Shown: in pieces, positions 1-8,209 of the stretch
Position numbering within the stretch: position 1 is the first letter of the stretch
How the letters are laid out: each line of letters begins with the position of its first letter
NCBI RefSeq assembly: GCF_936933875.1
Contig: NZ_CAKZIK010000081.1
Coordinates: forward strand, 1-24,243
DNA from: an uncultured Chryseobacterium sp.
Lineage (GTDB): Bacteria > Bacteroidota > Bacteroidia > Flavobacteriales > Weeksellaceae
DNA: 24,243 nucleotides
Direction: 5' to 3'
The notes under the pieces: generated by a model
Told to the model about the DNA's origin: nothing
Database searches by the model: none
Seen by the model: only the letters and a program-made list of their open reading frames with translations
Translations under genes and position numbers: made by a program

Positions 1-60
1 ATGCAATAAATTATGGACCTTATTAAGATGTATGGGTGTTATTCTAAGAAAAAATGATAA

Positions 61-522
61 ACCTTAAACCACATGGCTTACAACCGTTGCGTAGGTACTC
101 GTTACTGTGCAAACAACTGTCCGTACAAAGTAAGAAGGTTCAACTGGTTCAACTATGCTCTGAATGACAGATTCGACTACAATATGAACAACGATCTAGG
201 ACGTATGGTTCTTAATCCTGATGTTGTGGTAAGAACAAGAGGGGTTATGGAAAAATGTTCAATGTGTATCCAAATGACACAGAACACCATCCTTGAAGCG
301 AAAAAAGAAGGAAGAACTGTAAAAGACGGTGAATTCTCTACAGCTTGTGTGAATGCTTGTTCTACAGGAGCAATGAAGTTCGGTGATATGAACGACAAAT
401 CTTCTGAAGTAAGAAAGCTTTACAACAGCAACAGAAGATATACTTTGCTGGAAGAAATTGGTACAAAACCAAACGTATTCTACCACGCTAAAGTAAGAAA
501 CAGAAAAGAAAACAAAGTTTAA
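61..522 (+). pseudogene. actB: ActB C-terminal part (Alternative Complex III iron-sulfur subunit), 5' end lost
   Basis: This encodes the C-terminal ferredoxin-like region of ActB, the iron-sulfur subunit of Alternative Complex III, which oxidises menaquinol and passes electrons to cytochrome c or an oxidase. Cysteine clusters visible from the first Met (base 73) are CVGTRYCANNCP, CSMCIQ and CVNACSTGA, as expected for [4Fe-4S]/[3Fe-4S] ligands, along with the family block YKVRRFNWFNY. The frame agrees with the family from about base 62 (L-N-H-M-A-Y-N-R-C). The first 60 bases do not: read in the same frame they hold TAA at 7-9, TGA at 55-57 and TAA at 58-60. A full ActB is around 1,000 residues; only about 150 remain as an open frame. 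The gene is therefore broken at the left, by insertion, rearrangement or assembly error. actC follows 18 bp downstream. The identity of the remnant is secure; the cause of the break is not visible. Confidence 0.85.
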
Positions 523-540
523 ATAATAAATAGGTAAAAA

Positions 541-1938
541 ATGTCAGGACATTACGAAGCTCCGATAAGGGAACCTTTAATTATTGGTCATAAGACTTAT
601 CACGATATTACTGAAGATATCGCAAGACCTATAGAAGAAAGAGCAGGAAAACTGTGGTGGATATCATTATACGCGGCATTAGCACTGTTCATCTATGGAT
701 TCGGCTGTATTGCTTACACTATCGGAACCGGTATTGGAGCATGGGGACTTAACAGAACTATTAACTGGGGTTGGGATATTACCAACTTCGTATGGTGGGT
801 AGGTATTGGTCACGCCGGAACCTTAATTTCAGCGGTACTATTATTATTTAGACAAAGATGGAGAATGTCAGTAAACCGTTCTGCAGAAGCGATGACGATT
901 TTCGCGGTTGTTCAGGCGGCTATCTTCCCGGTAATTCACATGGGTAGAGTTTGGGTTGGATATTGGGTGTTCCCATTGCCAAACCAGTTCGGTTCACTTT
1001 GGACAAACTTCAACTCTCCGCTACTTTGGGACGTATTTGCAATCTCTACTTATTTCTCAGTATCTACAGTATTCTGGTTCATGGGATTAATTCCTGACTT
1101 TGCAATGATCAGAGACAGAGCAAAAACGCCTTGGACTAAAAAAATCTATACTTTCCTGGCTTTCGGTTGGGGAGGAAAAGCAAAACACTGGCAAAGATTT
1201 GAAGAATTGTCTTTGGTTTTGGCAGGTTTGGCTACACCACTTGTATTCTCGGTACACACCACGGTATCCTTCGACTTTGCTACGTCGGTAATTAAGGGGT
1301 GGCACTCTACAATTTATCCGCCATACTTCGTTGCCGGTGCAATCTTCTCAGGATTTGCGATGGTACAGACACTTTTGTTGGTAGCAAGAAAAGTTTGTCA
1401 CCTTGAAGATTACATCACCATGTATCACATCGAGATCATGAACATCGTAATCATCGTAACTGGTGGAATGGTAACTGTAGCTTACGCAACTGAATATTTC
1501 ATCGGTTGGTACTCAGGTTCAAGATATGAGGACTTTACTTATCTTTCTCCAGGTGCGGCAACCGGTCCTTATTGGTGGGCTTTCTGGGCATTGATTATCT
1601 GTAACCTTGTAATCCCTGCATTATTCTGGTTTAAAAGAATAAGAACAAACATCCTTGCAACATTTATTATTGCTTTGATTATCAATATCGGTATGTGGTT
1701 CGAACGTTTTGATATTATCGTTATCAACCTTTCGAGAGACTACTTACCAGGATCATGGACGATGTTTAAACCAACCATTATTGACGTTGGGGTTTACTTA
1801 GGAACAATTGGTTTCTTCTCTGTATTATTCCTGTTGTATGCAAGAACATTCCCTGTAATTGCACAGGCGGAATTGAAATCTATTTTGAAAATTTCAGGTG
1901 AAACTTATAAAGCAAAAGAAGGAGATGAGCACCACTAA
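541..1938 (+). CDS. actC: Alternative Complex III membrane subunit ActC (NrfD/PsrC family)
   Basis: ActC is the large quinol-binding integral membrane subunit of Alternative Complex III, of the NrfD/PsrC family. The 465-residue product has an N-terminal cytoplasmic stretch (E-P-L-I-I-G-H near residues 11-17, typical of the family) followed by about ten hydrophobic helices from residue 38 to about 445. His, Arg and Trp sit near helix ends, for example the WWVGIGHAGTLISA segment and the VIHMGRVWVGYW segment. Length and composition fit a complete gene. It lies 18 bp after the actB remnant, and its last 14 bases overlap the start of actD, so the genes are translationally linked. Even if actB is truly broken, nothing in this gene suggests decay. 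Confidence 0.95.
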   Translation: MSGHYEAPIREPLIIGHKTYHDITEDIARPIEERAGKLWWISLYAALALFIYGFGCIAYTIGTGIGAWGLNRTINWGWDITNFVWWVGIGHAGTLISAVLLLFRQRWRMSVNRSAEAMTIFAVVQAAIFPVIHMGRVWVGYWVFPLPNQFGSLWTNFNSPLLWDVFAISTYFSVSTVFWFMGLIPDFAMIRDRAKTPWTKKIYTFLAFGWGGKAKHWQRFEELSLVLAGLATPLVFSVHTTVSFDFATSVIKGWHSTIYPPYFVAGAIFSGFAMVQTLLLVARKVCHLEDYITMYHIEIMNIVIIVTGGMVTVAYATEYFIGWYSGSRYEDFTYLSPGAATGPYWWAFWALIICNLVIPALFWFKRIRTNILATFIIALIINIGMWFERFDIIVINLSRDYLPGSWTMFKPTIIDVGVYLGTIGFFSVLFLLYARTFPVIAQAELKSILKISGETYKAKEGDEHH

Positions 1939-2446
1939 AATAATTTACGGTCTTTATGCCGACGACGATGATTTAATGCACGGCGTTAAAACATTTAACG
2001 ATAAAGGAATTAAAATTAACGAAGTTTATACTCCTTTCCCAGTTCACGGTCTTGATAAAGCTTTGGGCTTGAAGAAAACCAGAATTTCTGATGCCGCTTG
2101 GTGTTATGCTGTTTACGGTTTAACAATTGGTGCAACAGTTACTTGGTACACGATGAACCACGATTGGCCACAAAATATCGGAGGTAAACCATCTTTCTGG
2201 TGGGCACACAATATGCCTGCGTTTGTGGTACCAATGTTCGAATTGATGGTGTTCTGCGCAGCTCACATGATGTCTCTTACCTTCTTGGTAAGAAACAAAA
2301 TGTATCCGGGAGCAAAAGCTCAAAATCCTGATCCCAGAACGACAGACGATAAATTCTTAATGGAATTTGTAAGCGATGATGTTGATACCATCAAACAGCT
2401 TCTAATTGAAACTGGAGTGGAAGAAATAACTGTAAAAGATGCTTAA
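1925..2446 (+). CDS. actD: Alternative Complex III subunit ActD (DUF3341)
   Basis: ActD is a small membrane subunit of Alternative Complex III from the DUF3341 family. I start it at base 1925 (M-S-T-T-K-I-I-Y-G-L) because an AAGGAG ribosome-binding site lies just upstream; a longer in-frame start at 1898 lies inside actC and adds no family sequence. The 173-residue product has an N-terminal soluble ferredoxin-fold-like region (Y-G-L-Y-A-D-D-D-D-L, then the G-I-K-I-N-E-V-Y-T-P-F-P-V-H-G-L block) and two membrane helices at about 57-77 and 98-122, followed by a short acidic tail. Its start overlaps the end of actC and its stop (2444-2446) ends just before the ATG of actE, typical of tightly coupled translation. 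Confidence 0.93.
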   Translation: MSTTKIIYGLYADDDDLMHGVKTFNDKGIKINEVYTPFPVHGLDKALGLKKTRISDAAWCYAVYGLTIGATVTWYTMNHDWPQNIGGKPSFWWAHNMPAFVVPMFELMVFCAAHMMSLTFLVRNKMYPGAKAQNPDPRTTDDKFLMEFVSDDVDTIKQLLIETGVEEITVKDA

Positions 2447-2447
2447 T

Positions 2448-3152
2448 ATGAAAAAGAATATTTTAAAATTTGGAGCCATCTTAGGTATTTCAGCAGTTGT
2501 GTTGAGTTCATGCAGCAAAGGAAATCCACCTTTGGTATATTTCCCGGACATGTATTTTCCGGTTGCTTATGATCCATTGATGAAAGCTCAGGATGCATAT
2601 TCAGATCATGAAAATGAAATCCCTGCTTTTGTAAAAAATAATGGTGCTACAGGTTTAGCTCCGGTTAACGGAACAGTTGCTCAGAATGTTGATGGTGTTG
2701 CAGAGGAAGCTTTGAACACAGCAATGACTCCTGATCAGTATAACGCAGGTTACGAAGCATCTAAATCTGTTGCTAATCCACTAAATCCTGCAAATCAGGC
2801 TAAAGATTTGGAAAGAGGTAAAGTTTTGTATGACAGAACTTGCGCTGCTTGTCATGGTACTGCTGGAGACGGACAAGGGCCAATCGTTGTAAGCGGTGCT
2901 TATTCCGGTGTGCCTAAATATGCAGACAGACAAATTACAGTAGGTTCCGTTCACTATGTTCTTACCAACGGTAGAAACGCAATGGGTTCTTACGCAGGAC
3001 AATTGAAAGCTGGAGACAGATGGAGAGTTGCAATGTATGTAATGAATGCATTTAAAGGAGGTCTTACTCCTGCTGCAGCTGGAACAGCAGCTCCTGCAAC
3101 AGATTCTACAGCAGCTGCAACAACAAGTGTAACAACCACTCCTAAAAAATAA
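2448..3152 (+). CDS. actE: Alternative Complex III monoheme cytochrome c lipoprotein ActE
   Basis: ActE is the monoheme cytochrome c subunit of Alternative Complex III and carries electrons out of the complex on the periplasmic side. I start it at 2448 (M-K-K-N-I-L-K-F-G) because this gives a clean lipoprotein signal peptide with lipobox L-S-S-C (Cys22); an in-frame ATG at 2439 would only prepend three residues and overlaps the actD stop. The heme site is C-A-A-C-H at residues 132-136, and Met179 in N-A-M-G-S-Y is the likely axial ligand. The N-terminal block P-D-M-Y-F-P-V-A-Y-D-P is typical of the family. The C-terminal 25 residues are an Ala/Thr-rich low-complexity tail. The protein has 234 residues and looks complete. 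Confidence 0.93.
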   Translation: MKKNILKFGAILGISAVVLSSCSKGNPPLVYFPDMYFPVAYDPLMKAQDAYSDHENEIPAFVKNNGATGLAPVNGTVAQNVDGVAEEALNTAMTPDQYNAGYEASKSVANPLNPANQAKDLERGKVLYDRTCAACHGTAGDGQGPIVVSGAYSGVPKYADRQITVGSVHYVLTNGRNAMGSYAGQLKAGDRWRVAMYVMNAFKGGLTPAAAGTAAPATDSTAAATTSVTTTPKK

Positions 3153-3165
3153 AAAGAATTAAAAA

Positions 3166-4497
3166 ATGTATAGTTTTTCACCAAAATTAAGATTATATTC
3201 AATCATATTTATCGTTCTGGGATTGGTACTTTTTGGAGCTGGTTACTTCATGAATCACGGGATGGACGAAGCCAAGATTGAGCATTTGATGGAAGCAGTT
3301 CACTCCGGTGGAAACCACGCACCAACACATTCAAGTGAAATGGTAGGTCCACAGGATCATGCAGCACACTTGGAGCATGCAACAATGCAGGTTCATAACC
3401 AGCCTTTGGCAGCTTTGCATACCGTAGCGGTTTTCCTTTTCGGAATTAGCTGTTGTGCGTTGTTCTTCTACAGCATTCAGAATGCAGCACATGCAGGTTG
3501 GTCCATCATCATTTTAAGAGTTATGGAAGCTATCGCTTCTTATATTCCTTGGGGTGGAGCAATTCTTGTGATTTTAATGATTTTGAATATCACACACAAC
3601 GGACATTTATTCCACTGGATGGATCCGGATTTAACGGACCCGAATTCTCCACACTTTGATACTATTCTTTACGAAAAGAAAAAGTTCCTCAATATTCCTT
3701 TTTATGCTTTCAGAACACTTCTGTACGTTGCAGGTGCAACCTTCTTCGCCTGGAAGCTGAAATCTCTTTCTAAGAAAGTTGATGAAACGAAAGACAGAAA
3801 AGTTTATGCAAGCTACTACAGCTGGAGCATCGGTTATATCGCATTCTTCGGCTTCTGTTCTGCAGCTTGGGCATGGGATTGGTTGATGTCAATTGACCCT
3901 CACTGGTACTCTACAATGTACATCTGGTATTCAATGGTGTCCTGTTTGTCTTCCGCAATCGCTGCTATTATTTTGGTAAGTGTTTACTTGAAGAAAAACG
4001 GATATCTTCCACAGTTCAACGATAACCATTTGCACGATTTAGGGAAGTTCCTTTTTGCAACATCAATGCTTTGGACATATACCTGGTTTGCACAGTTCAT
4101 GTTATACTGGTACGCAAACATTCCGGAAGAGGTAAACTATTTCTTTGGTAGATTTGCTTACTACAAGGAAACGTTCTTACCAATGCTTATTTTCAACTTC
4201 CTTATTCCGTTGGCAGTAATGGTAAGTTCCAGCATCAAAAGAAATTATACAGTTGTTGTCATCATGGCATTTGTAGTTCTTTTCGGACATTGGTTAGATT
4301 ATTTCAACATGGTAATGCCTGGAACAGTAGGTCCTTTCTGGAAAACACCTTCAGTATTATTCTTGAATCTTGGAGCAGTTTTATTCTGTGTTGGTTTATT
4401 CATCTTCACGGTGTTTACAGCGCTTTCAAAACTGAAACTGATTCCGGAAGGAAACCCATTCGTTCACGAATCAAAAATTTACGAATATCCTTTCTAA
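3166..4497 (+). CDS. actF: Alternative Complex III membrane subunit ActF
   Basis: ActF is the second large NrfD-like integral membrane subunit of Alternative Complex III. The 443-residue product starts with a membrane helix (about 10-28), then a His-rich periplasmic loop (residues 34-75, with many His, Met and Gly), then about nine further helices. Family-like segments include S-I-D-P-H-W-Y-S-T-M-Y next to A-W-A-W-D-W-L, and W-F-A-Q-F-M-L-Y-W-Y-A-N-I-P-E-E. It lies 13 bp after actE and is the last gene of the operon, since a hairpin terminator follows at 4517-4546. No cytochrome oxidase genes follow it here, although they are neighbours in some other act clusters. Confidence 0.93.
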   Translation: MYSFSPKLRLYSIIFIVLGLVLFGAGYFMNHGMDEAKIEHLMEAVHSGGNHAPTHSSEMVGPQDHAAHLEHATMQVHNQPLAALHTVAVFLFGISCCALFFYSIQNAAHAGWSIIILRVMEAIASYIPWGGAILVILMILNITHNGHLFHWMDPDLTDPNSPHFDTILYEKKKFLNIPFYAFRTLLYVAGATFFAWKLKSLSKKVDETKDRKVYASYYSWSIGYIAFFGFCSAAWAWDWLMSIDPHWYSTMYIWYSMVSCLSSAIAAIILVSVYLKKNGYLPQFNDNHLHDLGKFLFATSMLWTYTWFAQFMLYWYANIPEEVNYFFGRFAYYKETFLPMLIFNFLIPLAVMVSSSIKRNYTVVVIMAFVVLFGHWLDYFNMVMPGTVGPFWKTPSVLFLNLGAVLFCVGLFIFTVFTALSKLKLIPEGNPFVHESKIYEYPF

Positions 4498-4516
4498 GAT
4501 ACTTCGCAAACAATAT

Positions 4517-4546
4517 AAAATCCCGGCTTTTTGTCGGGATTTTTTG
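4517..4546 (+). terminator. Rho-independent terminator after actF
   Basis: The hairpin arms AAAATCCCGG and TCGGGATTTT enclose a short T-rich loop and end in a T-run, 20 bp after the actF stop. It ends the act operon and separates it from the lipoprotein gene, whose predicted -7 box begins 2 bp later. Confidence 0.85.
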
Positions 4547-4547
4547 T

Positions 4548-4555
4548 TAAATTTG
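4548..4555 (+). promoter_or_regulatory. Bacteroidota-type -7 promoter box for the lipoprotein-apt unit
   Basis: TAAATTTG matches the Bacteroidota primary sigma -7 consensus TAnnTTTG and lies 16 bp before the ATG at 4572. I see no TTG at the ideal 19-bp spacing upstream, so only the -7 part is supported. Confidence 0.5.
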
Positions 4556-4571
4556 TTTAAATCCAAATCTT

Positions 4572-5732
4572 ATGAAAAGGTTTTCTTTATTGCTTTTATT
4601 AGCGACTTTGCTGTTTGTTGGCTGCAAAAAAGATAAGGTTGACGCAACAGATACCAAATCATTTCAGTCCAGCATCAACGATATGGCTTCTAGTTTATCT
4701 ACGTTACAGCAGGTAAAATTTAATGAGGCATTGTATGTTCTTAAAACTTTCGGTGTTGAAGGAGATGATGACGTTTCCGAATTGCACAATCTGGGTAAAT
4801 TACTGAATGGTAAAAAAGTTCCTGAAATTATGGCACTTGCTGACCAGGTTGCCCAAAAGAACGGAATTGCCTGGACAAGTAAAGGTCCACCTTCTTTAGG
4901 TGAAATGAATATCTTCGGAAACGAAAAGGCTTCTGAGTTTGATGCAAATGACATCAAAGCGTCATCATTAAGTTTAATTACAAATGAAGTGATGAAGGAT
5001 TCTATTCTCGGAGTTAAAGGAATTCAGGTAGTTCCTCGTTTGGTCGACGGAACCGGAAAGCCTATCGATTTCTCCGGAGCTGCTTTGGAAGCGGTGATGG
5101 AAGTGTATAGCGGTGGAAATCGTTTGCTTACTTCAAAAAATTTAATGCAGGATAACGATTTCAAAGGATTTACGGTTCGTTTTGCGTCTTTGCCGATGCA
5201 GAAAATCCGGGATAATAAAATCGATGTCACTGTTTCAGTAAAATCTACGAAGAAAACCTACAAAATGTCCAAAATTGGGATTGCAGTTAATCCTAAAGCT
5301 TTGCTTTCTCCGCAGGGTAATCCAGCAGAAAATCCAGCAAATCCAAACACCGATATTCCGGTCACAAATCCTACCGATGTTGCTACTGGCACAGAAATTC
5401 AGCCGGCTGCGCCAACAGGGGATCCCAAAACCAGTGTAACACGCTTCCTCAATAATCTTGGCAGCCAGAATCTGCGTGAAGCCTACGATACTTCCGATAA
5501 TCCTAATTGGGGATCTTATGAAACATTCTCGAATCCGACCTCTGGGTTTGGCGGAGTGAAAAACATCAATGTTAAAAATATTACCACTCAAAGTTCGAGT
5601 ACAAACTCAGCCAGTGTAAATGCAACGTATGATGTAACCGATAAAAGCGGAAAAACAACTGCGCTGCAGGTAACTTTTGGATTGAAAAACGTGAACGGTG
5701 AATGGAAAATTTCAAGCTACAGAATCAATTAA
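4572..5732 (+). CDS. Lipoprotein of unknown function
   Basis: The product is a 386-residue lipoprotein: the signal peptide ends at lipobox L-F-V-G-C (Cys18) followed by K-K-D-K, so export and lipid anchoring are likely. Residues about 30-240 form a soluble region with no motif I recognise. Residues about 248-290 are a Pro/Asn/Thr-rich linker (N-P-A-E-N-P-A-N-P-N-type repeats). The last 100 residues (from T-S-V-T-R-F-L-N-N-L to G-E-W-K-I-S-S-Y-R-I-N) look like a small NTF2-like or DUF4878-like domain: a helix followed by strands ending in a W-K-I-S strand. That fold is inferred from pattern only. apt follows after 6 bp, so the two are probably co-transcribed; this gives no clear functional hint. 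The substrate or partner is unknown. Confidence 0.8.
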   Translation: MKRFSLLLLLATLLFVGCKKDKVDATDTKSFQSSINDMASSLSTLQQVKFNEALYVLKTFGVEGDDDVSELHNLGKLLNGKKVPEIMALADQVAQKNGIAWTSKGPPSLGEMNIFGNEKASEFDANDIKASSLSLITNEVMKDSILGVKGIQVVPRLVDGTGKPIDFSGAALEAVMEVYSGGNRLLTSKNLMQDNDFKGFTVRFASLPMQKIRDNKIDVTVSVKSTKKTYKMSKIGIAVNPKALLSPQGNPAENPANPNTDIPVTNPTDVATGTEIQPAAPTGDPKTSVTRFLNNLGSQNLREAYDTSDNPNWGSYETFSNPTSGFGGVKNINVKNITTQSSSTNSASVNATYDVTDKSGKTTALQVTFGLKNVNGEWKISSYRIN

Positions 5733-5738
5733 AATAAA

Positions 5739-6275
5739 ATGGCTTCAGCAGATTTAATCAAAAGATTAGAAGAAACAATTGAAAATATTCCTGATTTTCC
5801 GATTGAAGGAATTCAGTTTAAAGACATAACTCCCATTTTTCTAAACCCAAAACTGTACGAAGACGTCATTGCAGATTTGGCAGCATTCAGTCGAGGTAAA
5901 GTGGATGTCGTGTGCGGTATTGAAAGTCGTGGTTATCTTTTCGGAATTGCTATTGCAGTCGCGCTTGAAGTTCCTTTCATCCTCATCAGAAAAAAAGGAA
6001 AACTTCCACCACCTTTCGTGAGCCAAAAATATGATTTGGAATACGGTACTTCCGAAATCGAAATGCGCGAAGGACAATTAAAACCCGGACAAAGAGTGTT
6101 GATTCATGACGATTTACTCGCAACCGGAGGAACAACGGAGGCAGCTGCAAAACTCGTGGAAAAACAGGACGGGAAAGTCACACAGTTCAGCTTTTTAATT
6201 GGTTTGGAAGAACTTCATGGTGAAGAAAGATTAGCTCAGTTTAATTCCGAAATTTATTCGATTCTCAAGTATTAA
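5739..6275 (+). CDS. apt: Adenine phosphoribosyltransferase
   Basis: Apt converts adenine and PRPP to AMP and pyrophosphate in purine salvage, in the cytoplasm. The 178-residue length is typical. Visible motifs are the N-terminal F-P-I-E-G-I-Q-F-K-D-I-T-P block (19-31), G-I-E-S-R-G-Y-L-F-G (60-69), the flexible catalytic loop K-L-P-P-P-F-V ... Y-G-T-S-E-I-E-M (88-109), and the PRPP-binding motif V-L-I-H-D-D-L-L-A-T-G-G-T (120-132). It starts 6 bp after the lipoprotein gene with no promoter of its own that I can see. Confidence 0.97.
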   Translation: MASADLIKRLEETIENIPDFPIEGIQFKDITPIFLNPKLYEDVIADLAAFSRGKVDVVCGIESRGYLFGIAIAVALEVPFILIRKKGKLPPPFVSQKYDLEYGTSEIEMREGQLKPGQRVLIHDDLLATGGTTEAAAKLVEKQDGKVTQFSFLIGLEELHGEERLAQFNSEIYSILKY

Positions 6276-6306
6276 ATAGAAGGTTGAAGTTTCGGCGTAC
6301 AATATT

Positions 6307-6337
6307 TTGTAAATCGTTCAGAAACAATTAAATTTGC
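6307..6337 (+). promoter_or_regulatory. Bacteroidota-type promoter for the membrane TPR gene
   Basis: TTG at 6307-6309 and TAAATTTG at 6329-6336 are separated by 19 bp, an exact match to the Bacteroidota primary sigma promoter TTG-N19-TAnnTTTG. Transcription would start about 10 bp before the ATG at 6357, giving a short leader. This is the best full promoter match in the window. Confidence 0.75.
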
Positions 6338-6356
6338 AGACCTTTTAAATAAAATT

Positions 6357-7070
6357 ATGGCAAAACATCATACTACGAAAAAAGAGAAACAAGAGCAGGA
6401 AGGAAAAGAAACGGTAGAGTTTTTCAAAGATTTGGATAGAGAAGCGTTACAGACAGAGCGTTTCCTTGAAAAAAACCAAAAACCTTTAATTGCTGTATTG
6501 GGAGCTTTAATCCTTGGAGTTTTGGGATATTTCGCGTACCAACAATTTGTGGTAGCGCCTAAAAATCAGGAAGCTACATTGAGCTATTTGGCTGCTCAGA
6601 AAAACCTTCAGCAAGGGAATGATAAAGAAGCGCTGGGCGGAAAGTCTGCTGCGAACCCGGGATTTTTGGGAACGGCAGAAAACTATTCCGGAACGGCTGT
6701 TGGAAAACTTTCAGCGTACAATGCAGGTCTTTTGAAATTCAAAGAAGGAAAGTTTCAGGAAGCGTATGATTTGCTAGACAAATTTTCCTCAGGAAACAAA
6801 ACTTTGATGGCCATGAAGTATGGAGCAATGGCAGATTGCCAAGCCAACCTGAACAAAAGCGATGACGCAATGTCTTTGTTGGATAAAGCAACTTCCGCTT
6901 CAAAAGATCCTTACACGTCATACTATTTCACAAGAAAAGCCGGTTTGCTTGCCTTGTCTTTGAAGAAAAAAGCTGAAGCTAAAAAATACTTCACCGCAAT
7001 TGGAGAGAAATATCAGGATTACGATAACGGAATGTCTGATGCTTACATCGAAATGGTGAAATACTATTAG
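6357..7070 (+). CDS. Membrane-anchored tetratricopeptide repeat protein (YfgM-like)
   Basis: The 237-residue product has a charged Lys/Glu-rich cytoplasmic N-terminus (1-40), one membrane helix at about 43-66 (L-I-A-V-L-G-A-L-I-L-G-V-L-G-Y), and a periplasmic C-terminal region with degenerate TPR-like helices. These include the Y-N-A-G-L-L-K-F-K-E-G-K-F-Q-E-A segment and the A-D-C-Q-A-N-L-N-K-S-D-D-A repeat. This layout resembles YfgM-type proteins, which act with membrane and envelope chaperones in other bacteria; a similar role here is inference. It has a strong promoter of its own and is followed by ribH after 44 AT-rich bases. Confidence 0.82.
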   Translation: MAKHHTTKKEKQEQEGKETVEFFKDLDREALQTERFLEKNQKPLIAVLGALILGVLGYFAYQQFVVAPKNQEATLSYLAAQKNLQQGNDKEALGGKSAANPGFLGTAENYSGTAVGKLSAYNAGLLKFKEGKFQEAYDLLDKFSSGNKTLMAMKYGAMADCQANLNKSDDAMSLLDKATSASKDPYTSYYFTRKAGLLALSLKKKAEAKKYFTAIGEKYQDYDNGMSDAYIEMVKYY

Positions 7071-7114
7071 TAATGATTTATCCATTATTAATTTTTAATT
7101 ATTAATTTGAACAT

Positions 7115-7633
7115 ATGGCAACAGTAAATCTTTCAGATTACAAACCATTACAAATATCTAATGCTGATTCTTTTAGAATCGGCATTGTTGTTTCAGAATG
7201 GAATGGTTTCGTAACCCACAATCTTCGCGACGCCGCTTTGGATATATTGAAAACCGAAGGTGTTGTTGAAGATAACATTAAAGTCTTTAAAGTTCCGGGT
7301 GCTTTCGAACTGAATTATGCGTCTATGCAGTTGTGCAAGGAACGCAAGTTTGATGCGGTAATTGCAATTGGATGCGTTATCCGTGGCGAAACGCCGCACT
7401 TCGATTATGTTTGTTCCGCAGTTGCGCAGGGAGTAAAAGACTGTAATATTTTAACGGATACTCCGACAATTTTCTGTGTTCTTACAGACGATACAAAAGA
7501 ACAGTCTGTCGCAAGAAGCGGCGGAAATCTTGGAAATAAAGGTGTTGAAGCAGCTGTTACAGCATTACAGATGATAGATTTCAAGAAAAATCTTTCCGGC
7601 AAAAAAGGAAGCATCGGCTTCGGAAATTTGTAA
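7115..7633 (+). CDS. ribH: 6,7-dimethyl-8-ribityllumazine synthase
   Basis: RibH condenses 5-amino-6-ribitylamino-uracil with 3,4-dihydroxy-2-butanone 4-phosphate to lumazine, the penultimate step of riboflavin synthesis. The 172-residue product carries the substrate-binding S-E-W-N (27-30), V-P-G-A-F-E (60-65) and G-C-V-I-R-G-E-T-P-H-F-D-Y-V (86-99), with His95 as the expected general base, and a phosphate-binding R-S-G-G-N-L-G-N-K-G segment (134-143). Trp29 replaces the more common Phe in the first motif. The last 15 residues extend past the usual core and are rich in Lys and Gly. No other rib genes are nearby. Confidence 0.96.
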   Translation: MATVNLSDYKPLQISNADSFRIGIVVSEWNGFVTHNLRDAALDILKTEGVVEDNIKVFKVPGAFELNYASMQLCKERKFDAVIAIGCVIRGETPHFDYVCSAVAQGVKDCNILTDTPTIFCVLTDDTKEQSVARSGGNLGNKGVEAAVTALQMIDFKKNLSGKKGSIGFGNL

Positions 7634-7660
7634 CTTTAATCTTTCAAAACAAATTTCGCC

Positions 7661-8209
7661 ATGTTCGCAGGTAAAATAAAACCGTTTGTTTATTTAGGAA
7701 TTTTTTACCTTTTGGTATCTTTCATTGTAAGGATTATTTTCTTTTTCCACCCCATTACAACGGCGAGTATCGGGTTTTTTGAAGCGATAAAAATCCTAGG
7801 AATTGGTTTGCTGAATGATATCTTGGTCTTTATTTTGGCGAGTTCGTTTTTGGCGTTGTATTTTCTGTTTCTTTCAAATTCAAAATACAAAAAACCTTAC
7901 GGATATATTATTTTCGGGCTTTTGGTTTTGGCATTTTTGTACACGGCTTTCGTTCCTGGAAATATTTTTAAACAGTACGGAGGTTCGGTAGCAGAAATTG
8001 CGATGGCTTTCATCGGTTTGAAAACTTTGCTTTTCGGTTTGATGTTTTTTCTTCCGACGCAACGAACTAAAATCCGAAATACGCTGTATTTTATCACGTT
8101 GTTTCTGTATGTTCTGCTGATTATTTTTAATAGTGTCAGCGAATATTTCTTCTGGAATGAATTTGGCGTTCGCTACAATTCCCCTACTCGAAAACGAAGT
8201 TGTTTTTAG
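7661..8209 (+). pseudogene. LTA-synthase-like membrane protein, N-terminal fragment (split by insertion)
   Basis: This is the N-terminal membrane part of an LtaS/sulfatase-fold protein. It begins M-F-A-G-K-I-K-P-F-V-Y-L-G and has about five hydrophobic helices within residues 9-158, the usual layout before the extracytoplasmic enzyme domain. Family-like sequence runs to G-V-R-Y-N (codon at 8177-8179). From 8181 the DNA is foreign: the frame reads S-P-T-R-K-R-S-C-F and stops at 8207-8209. Joining base 8180 to 8312 restores the frame into F-I-A-V-D-Y-L-I-Y-T-N-E, which continues in the fragment downstream. The intact protein would have 693 residues. The fragment alone lacks the catalytic domain and cannot be an enzyme. 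Confidence 0.88.
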
